Shown here in pieces: positions 22,145 to 33,469 of a stretch of DNA of 64,000 nucleotides. The notes beneath the pieces were generated by a model. The model was not told where the DNA came from, did not search any database, and saw only the letters and a list, made by a program, of their open reading frames with translations. Where the stretch lies: assembly GCA_037903355.1 (NCBI GenBank), contig JBAJFE010000005.1, positions 4,154,001-4,218,000 of the forward strand. Direction: 5' to 3'. This DNA is from Trichuris trichiura (taxonomy: Eukaryota > Nematoda > Enoplea > Trichinellida > Trichuridae). Made by a program: the position numbers and the translations under genes. How positions within the stretch are numbered: the first letter of the stretch is position 1; every line of letters begins with the position of its first letter.

Positions 22145-25100
22145 TGTTCAATGACGTGGCGAGCGCAGCGGGAGAACGCTACATACCGACCAAAATTCGT
22201 TTAGGCAACGCAACAATGATTTGCAGGTACCTTAAATTACAGTACCTTAAAAAGTAAACACGAAATGCAGCCTAAAGCCTCAATAAACGCGTAGAAGACC
22301 TTAAGCCGTGTTGTAAAAAATTATTTAAATTAGCAAAAATAAGATGCTCTCGAAAAAACATGTGAATTACCTTTTTCAGCTGCTAGTTTTGCTTTTCAAC
22401 CGAGATTTCGCTGGAGAACAAAACGAGCTTATAAGCGCAGCGATTTTGAAAACTAATCTTCGTCTTTTTGCAAAAGAGCCGCAACTCTGCGAGCCTACGC
22501 GCAATGCGCATTCCAAGATCGCATGCTAACCTTGATTGCTTTCCTCCAAGAGCTCACCGCTTGGCGAATCGTCAAAAAAGAAAGTTCTACAATTTTTTTC
22601 ACGTTCAAACAGCGCAACTTTTTAAATTATGGCAAAGAGAGTAGGCCATATAAAATTGACTGCCAATGCGCGAGCCGCTAACGTTTTCCCGAGCATCTGT
22701 AAGCTAATTTTTAAATTTCAATTTAATTTCAGCGCATTTAACCTTGTTTTTTTCAGGAAATAACCTTTCTTGCGAAATCGTACTGTCCATATGATGATAA
22801 GTAGGTGCCAAGTTCAAACATTTGAATTACGGTGAGTAATTGCTTCAGCTACTGTTGGCTAATCTTCACCGCGTTGCGGTTGCGCATTTTGCGCTCAGCG
22901 AACCGTGTCGGTTTTTATAGCGTTTTATTAATGCTTTCGTTTAGACGTGCGGCTATTCAGTTTTTCCAAGTGCTAATGTAGAATAATCAATGTTTTGTTG
23001 TTCTTTCTTATCCTCCAATTTCGTTGGGCAGCCGAATTTGACAGCGCGTCGCATTGAAAACCACCGTTGCGCTGATACTGTTGCGCGGCTACTGCAGTTG
23101 TTGTTGATTTAGCATTTTTGAACGTTGTCTAAGTATGCTTCCTTTGCAGGCTTATAGTCGTGGCACCAACCTTTTTTTTGCTCTCATTTGCCAAGGCTCC
23201 TTTGAAGCGCCTTACCTGAGCTCAGCTACTTCAAAGGCCGGATGAACAGTGAACTGTGAGCTCGTTGCATTTCCTTTTTGAACGCAGGTGAACTTTCTTT
23301 ACACTCCTTTGCAATTTGTCAAGCAGACAGCCAGGATTTTCCTGCGGTTTGCCAAAGCAAGGAGGGTGCAGCGCGCTGAATTTTCTAAACGGCAATCAGG
23401 TCAGAAGCGTTTGCGCTCCGAAGCACAACCTCTTTTTTGTTTGAAGAAAGACGACGACCAAGTCGCTATTATTAATCCACGACGCCGCCCGTCAGCTGAT
23501 AAATTGTGCTGGCAATCCAATTCGTGATGCGCCCGTCTTTCAGCGCAACCGGTTAAGACTACGATGACGACAACAACGACGCCAATGGTCAGCCAGCCTT
23601 TTTCTGTGTTGTTCAGGTGCTTCCAATTGACCCTTCTTAACTACTGCTTTGCCAACTCGTACTTGGAAGAGAAGAAGAGGACATCTGCCGGCGCCATAGC
23701 CGCCATAGCCGCCACGGCGCACAGGTGGCGCAATTGTAAAGACCAGCAAATAAATTATCATTATTACTACTAGTATTTATTGTCAGTGTGCCTTCTGGTG
23801 CCCTTGATCACCTGCTCTGAGACGATCTAGATGGCTGTCCTCTCTCTCTCTCTCGCAGCCGCCGCCGCCGGCGCAAGGCAGTTGGACCACTTCGGCCTAG
23901 GCAAAGACTTCTCTCTTTTTCTAGCCGATCCATTCAGGAGTGTGCGATGTTCAAGAGCGGAAAAGAAAAAAAGAAGAAAAGCCTCTAGCGACCGACCGTG
24001 CAACGGCTGAAAAATAAATATATGCTCACCTCCGCCATGGCGCAACTGTCAAAGCTGTCAGATGCGATGAAACGGCGCCGAACCAGTTCTTCACCAGAGA
24101 GCGACATTACCCATCTTGCTCGTTTTATTTATTTTTGCGCCTGCCTTGTCGACTGAAGCTGTCACTGGCGGCAAAGATCAAAGCAAGCTGGCCGCTATCA
24201 AACGAGCGCGGCCTTCCGCAAAATGGCTTTATCGAAATTGTATGCGCATGCGGCTGCGGCAGGCGGCGTTTCTTGAAGCACCGCTCCGCCAGACGATCGA
24301 CTCAACAAGTTACTTTGCCTGCCTATACGGCTACGTCTCCGACTACATACATATATACATACTGACATATACATATACGTCTATGCAACTGCACTCGCTG
24401 TACTCGAATGTTCATTGGATCAGCTACAAGCAAAGAGGAGAGAGAGAGAGAGAGAGAGCGAGTCGACCAAAACTGACTGTTGAACTCTTCAGCGTCCTTC
24501 TCTCTCGCTTATTCTCTTTTCGTCGTCGTCGTCTTCTTCTACAGTATGTTCAACAAAGCAGCGGAATGTAAGTGGCCCATTGGCGAGGCGAAATGCTGCC
24601 AGCTTTCTCGTTGATCGAGTTTTGAAGTCTCATTCGACGACGACCGCCATGATGATTCCTATCTTGAGCGCCATCCGGACGTCATGAACAGTTCCCAAGG
24701 TAGAAAGACAACTAACATTGATGCTTTGTGTGTAAGCTTTATTGCGAACGATCTGTCTGATTTTTGCCGGCTAGCGACGTCGTCGTCGTTCAATTTTGAG
24801 AAGCTTTTTCCACCGCTGTATTGCGCGCCTATGCAAGTTCCATAGCCCTTTTGAGATGCTATCGACCCTGGGCGCCGCTTCCATCATGGAGGCATCTCTT
24901 CGGCCACCGGGGCTGATCGTCAGCGATCTGTAGGCTCAGATAGGACGGCTACTGCTCTTTTTGCTAACCCTTTTTGCCGCTTTCTTCATGCCAGTTGCGG
25001 GCGGCCGCCGGGCATGTTTGGGTTAGAGCCAAAAGGAATGTTGATAGCTTTGACCGGGGTTACGTGGTAGTGACCGTCACCATGATTGAACATTTATTAA

Positions 25101-26021
25101 GGGCCCATCCATTGCGCGCGGCTAGAAAGTAACCGATGCGGCGGTGAATGTCCACCATTGATCGCTCCTTATACCAGTTCAGGCCGCCGTCGGCGCTGGC
25201 GCTGCTTACCGCTCTCTCTCTCTCTCAACAAGATTAATATGCCCATTTTAAAATCGTCTGCTTGATCGCCCGCCGCCGGCCGATAGATTGAATTGCCTTT
25301 CCTCTCTCCGTCGGCCTTCGACAAGAAGGCTCGTAAATATTTTAGCAACAGCAACCGTCGCGGACTTGGCCATCGACGACCACGGCGGCCCACAATTTAT
25401 TTCAAGCCACGCTTACGTGGAGAGAACGTATGATTATTGATGCGCAGGCATTTTAGTTGAGGGAAAAGTATGCCCACGCGTAACATTTAAAACTAACATA
25501 ATCTTCGACTAAACGCATACAAGCTTTTATAATGTATAAGTGAAGGATGAATGGTTTAGGTTTGAGTAGGCGGAAGATGAGATGTTAGTTGATAGTTTTA
25601 AAGTTGTAACATTAAGGCGAAACAGTTGGATGAATGGATTTGTTAGATCTTTTGGTTCAGGTTGGACCAATCAGGGTGGAGCCGCCTACCCTCGATTGGT
25701 CAGTCGTCCCGCCTTGAAGAACCAATTATTCATTTGCACCGTCTTTTTCTCACGCAAACACGTTCTGTCTTTTGCCCCGTCTGCTGGCGCTTATCGTTAC
25801 GTCAGAGCTGCCACTGCTTTTCGCGCTGCTGCATCGGCGTCTCTGCTTGGCTTGAAGCCTTTGAGCGCAGAAATAGCGGCGGCCGCCCGAAAGAGAAAGG
25901 AAGAACCCCCCCTCCCATTCCATTGTGGCAGCATAGACGGCCAGCGAGCTTGAGCAAATATGATTCGGTCAGCGATGATGACGATGCTCCACCCTCCTTT
26001 GACGCTCAGCTGCAATGGACC
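22145..26021. other. Intergenic region upstream of SelK and Wnt
   Basis: 3.9 kb between divergent genes, so it should contain both promoters and any non-coding 5' Wnt exons. Low-complexity tracts are (TC)n at about 23839-23855, (GA)n at about 24436-24459, (CT)n at about 25212-25226 and a TA/CA-rich run near 24345-24380. Several open frames of 70-150 codons exist, but they are Arg/Ser/Phe-rich, lack splice context and match nothing I recognise. Confidence 0.4.
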
Positions 26022-29000
26022 ATGACGGCGATCGGCTGTTGCCTTCTTTTCTACCTTTGGCTGTCGGCTGCTATTCTTCAGCCGGCGGTCCCAAACTGGC
26101 TGTAAATGCAAACGCTCTTGTTGAGCACTAAATATCTTCTATGTAAAACTAATTGCCGCTTTCTTTTTTTCTTTAAGCTATTTGGCCGTTCAACAGCCGT
26201 TCGCCTTTACAACTCATCATCATCATCATCATCACCATCATCATTCCTATCATCAGACACTGCCGTTGTCCGGCAGTTTGGTCACTCGAATTTGTCATAG
26301 TTTAAATTATTTGAACGACCAACAGAAACGTATGTGCATCGCCCATCCGTCGACAATGCATAGCGTCAGCGTAGGTGCAAGACAAGCAATAGCCGAATGT
26401 CAATGGCAATTCCGTTTGGAAAGATGGAATTGCACGCCTGTACGAACTCCAAACGAAAGCATTAGCGACATATTTGCTACGACGCTCAAATCAGGTGAGA
26501 CTATTTTTTCCTTTTTTTTGTCATTTAACCTGCAACGACAACAACGACCACGATTTTGTTGATAGTCGCTGTTGCGCTGACTGCCGTCTTTGCAGGTTGC
26601 GCAATAAGATACTAACTACCGTTGCGTGAAAAATTTAAATTCTCCAATCCGAACAACAACTTAAAATTCTTCTTCAACGTTGGGGCGTCCGTACCAGGCA
26701 ACGTAAGACGTCGCATTGCCTTTTTCATTCAACCTTCAGCCGACTGCCAATCGGACGAAATTTAAATTCAAACTTTTCCTACCGCTAATTCGATCGAAAT
26801 AATTTTTTTTAAAAAAAACTACACGCCATCTTTCAAAAAGAATTCGTCGCCTTCCCAATGATAGGCGCGCGCGGGCATTCCCCCTCTATTGTAAGTACAA
26901 TTCATTGATGGTCGTTGAGGCGTTTTTGCCCTCAGTTGCCGTAAAGGCGATAGAAATGGTGTTAAGGCATAGCGGGAAAAAAAGGCACTTTGGCTACGCG
27001 TATTCGGCTGTTCATTTTTGCTCGGCTGCGGCGGACGTTGCGAGGGCACAGCCAATACGGTCGTTCCATTTGGACCGTCATAAATTTTCCGCCCGCCAGT
27101 TTGAGTCGCCTGTCGTTCGTCGAAAGGCGGTTGTTTCGGAGGTACGGCGAGGGCAAAGCAAAGAAATAAATCCCCCGGCGGGAATTGGCGCGACTTTTTT
27201 CTTCCTACTGTAACTGACGATGTCGGAGATCAATTACAGTATGACTTCAGTTGGTCTTCGCTCGTTGGGACCGAAAGTAGCGCCGCCAAAAGCCGAACGG
27301 ACGCGACCGAACCATAAATGGTCGTTCGTTAGGCATTTGACAAAATAATTCGACGATTCTTTTCCTTGTTCGTACTCGTTGGTGGTGGCACATGTTTAAT
27401 CTCTACGCGGCATTGCTTCTAAGCAAACAATGACGGTGTAACAGCGTCCAATGAATAAATTTTTTCATTATCATTTTTTTAATGTTGCTGACCTTTTCAT
27501 TTGCAACGATGTCTCATGTTGACGATGCTGAACTTCAGCGGTCAGAGTACAGTTTGGTTTGACTGATTTTTTAAACTTTCTAACCGGTATGTTTTGCGCA
27601 AATGGTATTTGCTTTTAAAAAAGAGCATTCCATTCGTTGACCCGTTTCCGAATTTTTTTTTTATCCGTCAGCGAACCGGAAATAACCGCTTTAGCCTTAA
27701 GTGGTTACAGTGCTTAAAAGTGTGTTCCGCTTTTCTTTGTTCTTCCACCTGACGCGCGGGCGTTGCTTTGAGAGCTGCTAAAAGCGCGCGTAGGTGAAGA
27801 AGAATTGGCGAAATTAATAATTCGAACAAGCCTTGGCAGAAACGTTTTCTCAACGTCAATCTTTTGCAGGCGGTTACACGATCTGATTGGTCAAAATAGT
27901 TGGTCAATCTGCATATAGTATTTTTAAAAACTTTTTTTGGAAAGCAATTTCTCACAACGACCATCGGCAGCGGCGGCCATTCGCTATGCCTACAGTTTTC
28001 TAGTCGCGTGACATGGTGTGCTGCTGACGAATATATTCTAATCGATTAACGAAACGTAGCTTTTACTCTTCGTAGAGATTTTTACCATATTATGAATGAA
28101 TGAATGAAAACAGATTTCGGTAAAACCAGCTTGTTACGCTCTTTAATAATAGCTATGTAGCGCATGCAATGCGCAATGAAAAATGTTACAGCAGCTTCGC
28201 AGCAAGCGAGGAATCACCTGCTGAAAAATAAATTATTTTTATTATTATTCCAATAATCGCTTTTGCTTAATTTGAATTTCCTTTTAAGTCAATATCAGAA
28301 TATAGTCTTCAATGTGACATTCTTTTTTAAGCGGAAAAGTCAGAAATGGTCAGCATTTGGTATCGTTTGCCTGCTAAAGGCAATGATGAGCAATTGGAAG
28401 GAAATGAGCAATTGCGTTTTGTTGCTAAGATGGAACGGTTGTTAAGTTTTTTTTCCCGCTTTTGCTCGGAAGAGAACTTTGCTCATCGACTTGTCCAATC
28501 GACTACTATCTCTTGTCTGCGCGTTCATTTTTTTTAAAAACTTACCAATCAATGAAGCAGCAGTTGGAAAATTTTCTTTGCCGACGAAGTTTTGCCAAAA
28601 GAACAAATAGGAGGAGATCAGCAATTAACGTGACGCGCGCTTGCTCTTTGCATATCCATCAAACGCCTTCTTTTCCTATTCGGTGTTGTCTTTTTTGTTT
28701 TCTTTCTTCCAATGACGACGATGCAAAAGGTCGTTCGATTGATAGGTGCCACGTGAGAACGTTTCGAATAAGTACAGTAAGATTTCAATAGCACCTTTTC
28801 CTTCTTGACTCAATGATAACATTTCAACATTGCGTTTATTTGCATATCTAATTATCAACCTTTTTCTCCGCTTTATCGGACAATTAATTGTAAAATAGGT
28901 AAATATCAGTTGAGTCATCGTTTGCATTTGCGTTTGTTGGTTTTTAATTTTTTTTTTGGTATCCTTGCAAGCAATGTGAATTGGTCGGAAGTGGAACTGT

Positions 29001-31381
29001 TCATCCTTGTTTGGCATTGGCGGTAAAAAGTTGCTTTCGTACAAGTTTTACGGCAATGTCGCTTTGCGCTTCTTCGACTTGTTCAACTTTAATGCGTTGT
29101 TGGCGCTCAAAGTGCTCCTCGGAGATTGATTGGTACTTTTCGTTTGTTTTTACGCCAACAATAGCGCGCGAAATGGATGCCATTTAAAGGCGCTGAAATT
29201 CTTTTCCTCTTTCAATAGATCGATATGGTATTGACCAAATTGGGGCTCAACGCTGCTACAATACATTTTACTAAACATATTTTTAATCTATGCCATATTT
29301 TAAGTATCTCTCGTTAGGAAGAGCTTAAAGTTTATGCAAAAAAGATTTTGCTCTTTTTACTATCAAACTGCAGTTAAGCAACAGCGTTTGAACGAACGAT
29401 GAGTCAGCCAAAGCTGTTTCCTTCTTTTTCTTCTTTCCTCAACGTATTGCTTTGTCATTTTTTCAAATTTTTAAGGTATGAAACGTCCAGTTTACATTGC
29501 GTCATTGGGAAATAAAATGCACGTGCAAATTCATTGACGCGACGAGTGCAGCAAGTCGACGCCGCCCAAGGCGTAGAACAATTCGTCATAGCCAGTCGCG
29601 AGCAGTCTTCTTTTTATATATTCTTAAAATTTTGTCTTTTCTAACTTCGTTTCCAAAGCAGTGCATCCGCTTTGGCGAAGTGTAAAATATGCTAATTTTT
29701 TTCAGCTAATCAACTTTTCATACTTTTAACGCTAAAATATGTTAAGAGAAAAAAAAGATTACAAAGCGAGAGAAAGTGGAGAAGGTTTCTGCTGGAAAAT
29801 TTCTCGACTTTCAATTTTAGCTTCCGACTTTTATTGGCAATAATATGTATCATTTAGAAGGAATGAATTCGGAAGCGACTTTCTTTTCTTCCATTTTCGC
29901 TTTATTAACGTTTACTCAGCTTAGTATTCGTAAAAGTTGATTATTTACGTGTGCGCTCTGCCCACGTTCGTCTCTGGCCGTTCGTTGCGCTCATTTTTAA
30001 CAATTTGTTCTTCGCGGCAAAGGTATTGTTTTTGTAAGTGCTTCCGCAAATGCTGTTGCAGACGTTGCTTCGTTTCGATTTCTTCTTTTTCGTTGTCAGA
30101 CGAAAGGATATTTTTGCTATCGTTTTCGCGAAAGATGGCGTCGACGAACAGCGTTCATCGTCTGTCAAATTGGCGTCAGTCCTTTTTTCATTTTTAAAAT
30201 AAGGCGGCGTCAATATTGCATTGTCTGCTCTCTTCTTGTTGTTGCGAACAAAACTACAAACGCAATTACGCTCTTAGCGAATGTTCTCATTTTGCTTCAA
30301 CATTATTTCGAGTGTTGCAAAGAATATTTGCATAAGCAAAAGCGTAGCTCGCACAGAGAATTGAGTTTTTAAAAAAATACTCACTGCTATGCTGAACGTT
30401 GTAAATTTTTCGTTGCACTTGCAATTGCGTATGCGTTTACTTTTATTTAACGGCTAAAATGATCAGTAAATAATTTGCATTTTTCAGAATGTTCATTCAT
30501 AAATGTTAGTTATTGTTTGAAATGTTTTTAGGTAGTCGTGAATCAGCATTTATAGAAGCAATAAGCACTGCCGGTTTGGTTCATTCGGTGGTCAGTGCGT
30601 GTACGGCGGGAAATGTGACTGATTGTAGTTGCGATTTGAGCAGACACGGAATGGCCGCATTTTCTCACGGAAATAATCCAAACGATGTTGGAGAACGATG
30701 GCGATGGGGCGGTTGTTCCGATAATATTCGTTACGGCTTAATGTTTGCTCGCGAATTTTTGGATCGTCATATGCGTCGTTCCTGGCAGCAAAATCGCGAC
30801 GCCCGTTTTCTTGTTACTCTTCATAATCACGAAGTTGGACGAAAGGTATATAAATTCCATTCAAAATTATTTGCTACTAATTAACATAATTATTGTTGTC
30901 ATTGATTGTTAAGGTTATTAGCGAAAATATGAGACGCAGTTGTCGTTGTCACGGTGTTAGCGGTTCGTGCGAGTTTAAAACGTGTTGGCTACAAATGCCC
31001 AAATTGACGGACATTGGCGAACGATTGAAAATGTACTACGACCGATCTGCCATTCAAGTGACCAAAAGACCGAAACGAAAATTGAGACGGAAAAATCGCT
31101 ACGAAAGGAAAATTCCAATTCGACACAGCGAATTGGTTTTTCACAATCGATCGCCGAACTATTGCGTGCGCGATGAACGAATTGGTACGTTGGGTACGCA
31201 CGGACGTCAATGCAATAGAACATCGTTTGGTACGGATAGTTGTGACTTACTTTGTTGTGGTCGCGGATACGATACTCGAGTGGTACTCAAGTACGAACGT
31301 TGTCATTGTAAATTTGTCTGGTGCTGCTACGTCACGTGCAAAACATGCGCTTGGAATGTCGAAATGCACACATGCAAATGA
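26022..31381 (+). CDS. WNT16: Wnt16-like secreted ligand with a His10 run
   Basis: Secreted, lipid-modified Wnt ligand that signals through Frizzled receptors. Four exons join in phase: 26022-26101, 26178-26494, 30532-30845, 30914-31381 (392 aa). The first exon encodes a signal peptide (MTAIGCCLLFYLWLSAA). The palmitoleoylation site is intact in CRCHGVSGSC, and the cysteine-rich C-terminus ends CKFVWCCYVTC...MHTCK. Several blocks resemble Wnt16 more than other classes: AGLVHSVVSACTAGNVTDCS, RKIPI...SPNYCVRDERIG, GTHGRQCNRT and CCGRGYDTRVV. I therefore assign it to the Wnt16 class with moderate certainty; orthology to a named nematode Wnt needs a tree. Unusual is a run of ten histidines (codons at 26217-26246) between signal peptide and the first conserved cysteine. 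Intron 2 is about 4 kb. Confidence 0.93.
26495..30531 (+). other. 4 kb intron of the Wnt gene
   Basis: Long intron of the Wnt gene, the largest in the window. It holds at least one candidate minus-strand gene (29001-29183) and two weaker minus-strand open frames (26819-27250 and 27668-27964). No transposon ends were recognised. Confidence 0.6.
29001..29183 (-). CDS. Possible 60-aa protein nested in the Wnt intron
   Basis: Minus-strand frame of 60 codons, MASISRAIVGVKTNEKYQSI at the start, then a charged, coiled-coil-prone stretch (SEEHFERQQRIKVEQVEEAQ) and a basic tail ending NAKQG. An acceptor-like AATTTCAG lies nine bases before the ATG, the same arrangement as at VPS33A and ABCC10. A possible poly(A) signal (AATAAA on the minus strand) lies at about 28836. 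I do not recognise the family. Balanced amino-acid composition and the acceptor argue for a real small gene, but length alone cannot exclude chance. Confidence 0.4.
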   Translation of the reverse strand: MASISRAIVGVKTNEKYQSISEEHFERQQRIKVEQVEEAQSDIAVKLVRKQLFTANAKQG

Positions 31382-31864
31382 AGCAGTGCGCGCACGCACG
31401 CGCGCTTAGTGCCATTTCTCTGAATGGACGAACTTGTTTCCTCACAATCTCTTTTCTTTCTTTTATTCACTTTCTTCATTTTTTGCCAGTGTGTCACGTG
31501 TGAACGAACGTCCCGAACGAACGTATTGTTGTACTTACAACTTTTCTTCTTCTTCTTCTAATGATCACTTCATTGTCGTTTTGCTTCAATTGCCGCCGCA
31601 GTCATTGCGATTGTCTCGTCGCTGTTCCACTTTGCACCGACATTAAACCTTTTTTTTCAACTTGTCAAAATCGACGCCATTCGCTATCCAATCAAATGCA
31701 GTTCCGTTAACGAATTGATGCGTCGTCAGTATTTTGAATTATTCAGAAAGTTTGTACCTGAAAACACTTTATCTACTGTAGTTGATAGTTTTATTCACTC
31801 ACTTGCATTTCTGCCAGCTAATGATAAAAGTTTTAAAAAATAATAATAATAAAACCATTACTAA

Positions 31865-31865
<1 letters not shown>

Positions 31866-31938
<73 letters not shown>
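31866..31938 (+). repeat. (TTA)n microsatellite
   Basis: About 24 uninterrupted copies of TTA/ATT in the 3' flank of the Wnt gene. Short runs of the same repeat recur in the last TMED10 intron (about 35944-35966) and after MAGI. Confidence 0.95.
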
Positions 31939-33450
31939 TACTATTTAGCAATTCTTAGCAGTAAAAAATAGACGCTTTGAAAAATAAGAAACGATCGCAA
32001 TACGAATACTTGAAAATAGAAAACTTACTCATCTACTGCGTATCGTCAGTATGCGCTAAACAAAAGCTAAATTCAGTATTAATCGAACGAAATGCAAGCG
32101 ATTAGGTGTACGTTATTACTCATTCAAATTATTATTGATTCTCAGGTTACTTTTAAAGCGATTTTATAAGTTCTGCATCATTGTTTAAACTAGTCGCCCG
32201 AAATTTATTTCTTTTTACACATTTTTCAGCAGCACAACAGAGCAGTAAAACGGAATTTAATAACGAAAAAAACAACGGGAAAAATAAGTGTGTGCAGGCA
32301 CACAGGCGCACCTTAGGCTTGTTGACGAGGCTAGCCAATAACGACGGTTTTGCTAAGCTTGTTTTACTCATTTTAAGCATGAAACTTAAAAAATCAATTC
32401 ATATTAGTTTTAAATAAATGCATAGCTTTTAAAGGCCTGCAAATGAAGTTACATGGCCATCGAAACGAACACAGACAATTGTTTTTATTAGAAATAAACT
32501 TAATGTATTCAGCTAGAAAAGATCAGCACATTTTAAGCCATAAATAATCCAACATTTTAGCCACGATTGAAATGTAACCTGACTTCTACCCTTCTTACTG
32601 TATAATTTTGCTCGTCCGCTTGAAGACGCAAAATATTTGCAGTTTTGGTGTTTTAAAAATTTCTACGGATTAGGTTTTTTGTAAATTTGCAGATTACACA
32701 AAGATTTGCTAGACAGAATTAAATTTAGACTAAAAAAAGATAGAAGCTTCGTCATTGATTTATGGGAAGCTATTGTGGCATATGTGTTTATTTTTATTCT
32801 GTCTGTGACTAAAGCTCTTGTAGCAAGCTCGGGAACGTCGCTGTAGTCATTATTAAGGGCTGAAGCTACTGTTTATCAAAATCGCTGATTTGAGGGCGAA
32901 GCTTCTCAGATAGGCTTAAGCAAAATTTAAACCCGAGTAAATCGTACTCTTCTAATAATTAATTATACATTTTCAAGCAGCCGTTATGGAAAGCTGCGTT
33001 TCCATGCGTCTCATTTTGAATGGACAAGTTCTAGCAAAGATTTAAACGTGAAAAGGTATTAAAACAAATGCTAAACTCGCAATAAATAATTTTTTTGTTA
33101 TTACAGGCTACTGCGCGTTTGAGAAAATGCGTCGAGGAAGGAGTACGAGATAGGGATTTTAAGTACCTGCAAATCATAAAGTAATACTATTTAATTTCAT
33201 GCAGTAGTGACGTCCACGTTTTCGACTGCAACTGTTAACTGTTAATTTGATATTTTTGCTTCTGCACTGCTTTCCTGGCTTTGTTCCCAAGGTATGTATT
33301 TTGATTTTTGTTTATAGCCTTGCCAAGTAAGGCTTAAAATAAGATTTCGCCTCTGGAGAGGGAAATTTCGATAGCAGTAATTTGTTGGTTGGTTATGTTG
33401 ATCGCATTAGACTTTGTTAATGATTTTTGAATTTAACCGAACCTACTTTT

Positions 33451-33452
33451 AG
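33451..33452 (+). promoter_or_regulatory. Possible trans-splice acceptor of TMED10
   Basis: CCTACTTTTAG ends here, 17 bases before the ATG at 33470. It could accept a spliced leader or a 5' UTR exon. Confidence 0.35.
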
Positions 33453-33469
33453 TTCGCGTTCCGTCCCTG

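Larger units (their letters stand above)
31382..33469. other. Intergenic region Wnt / TMED10
   Basis: Wnt 3' flank and TMED10 promoter. It holds the (TTA)n microsatellite listed separately. No other ORF with coding character or repeat was seen. Confidence 0.5.

Noticed and set aside
27668..27964. 98-codon minus-strand ORF in the Wnt intron
   Set aside because: It begins with ATG, but its Leu/Arg-rich composition, lack of acceptor and lack of recognisable domain make chance likely.
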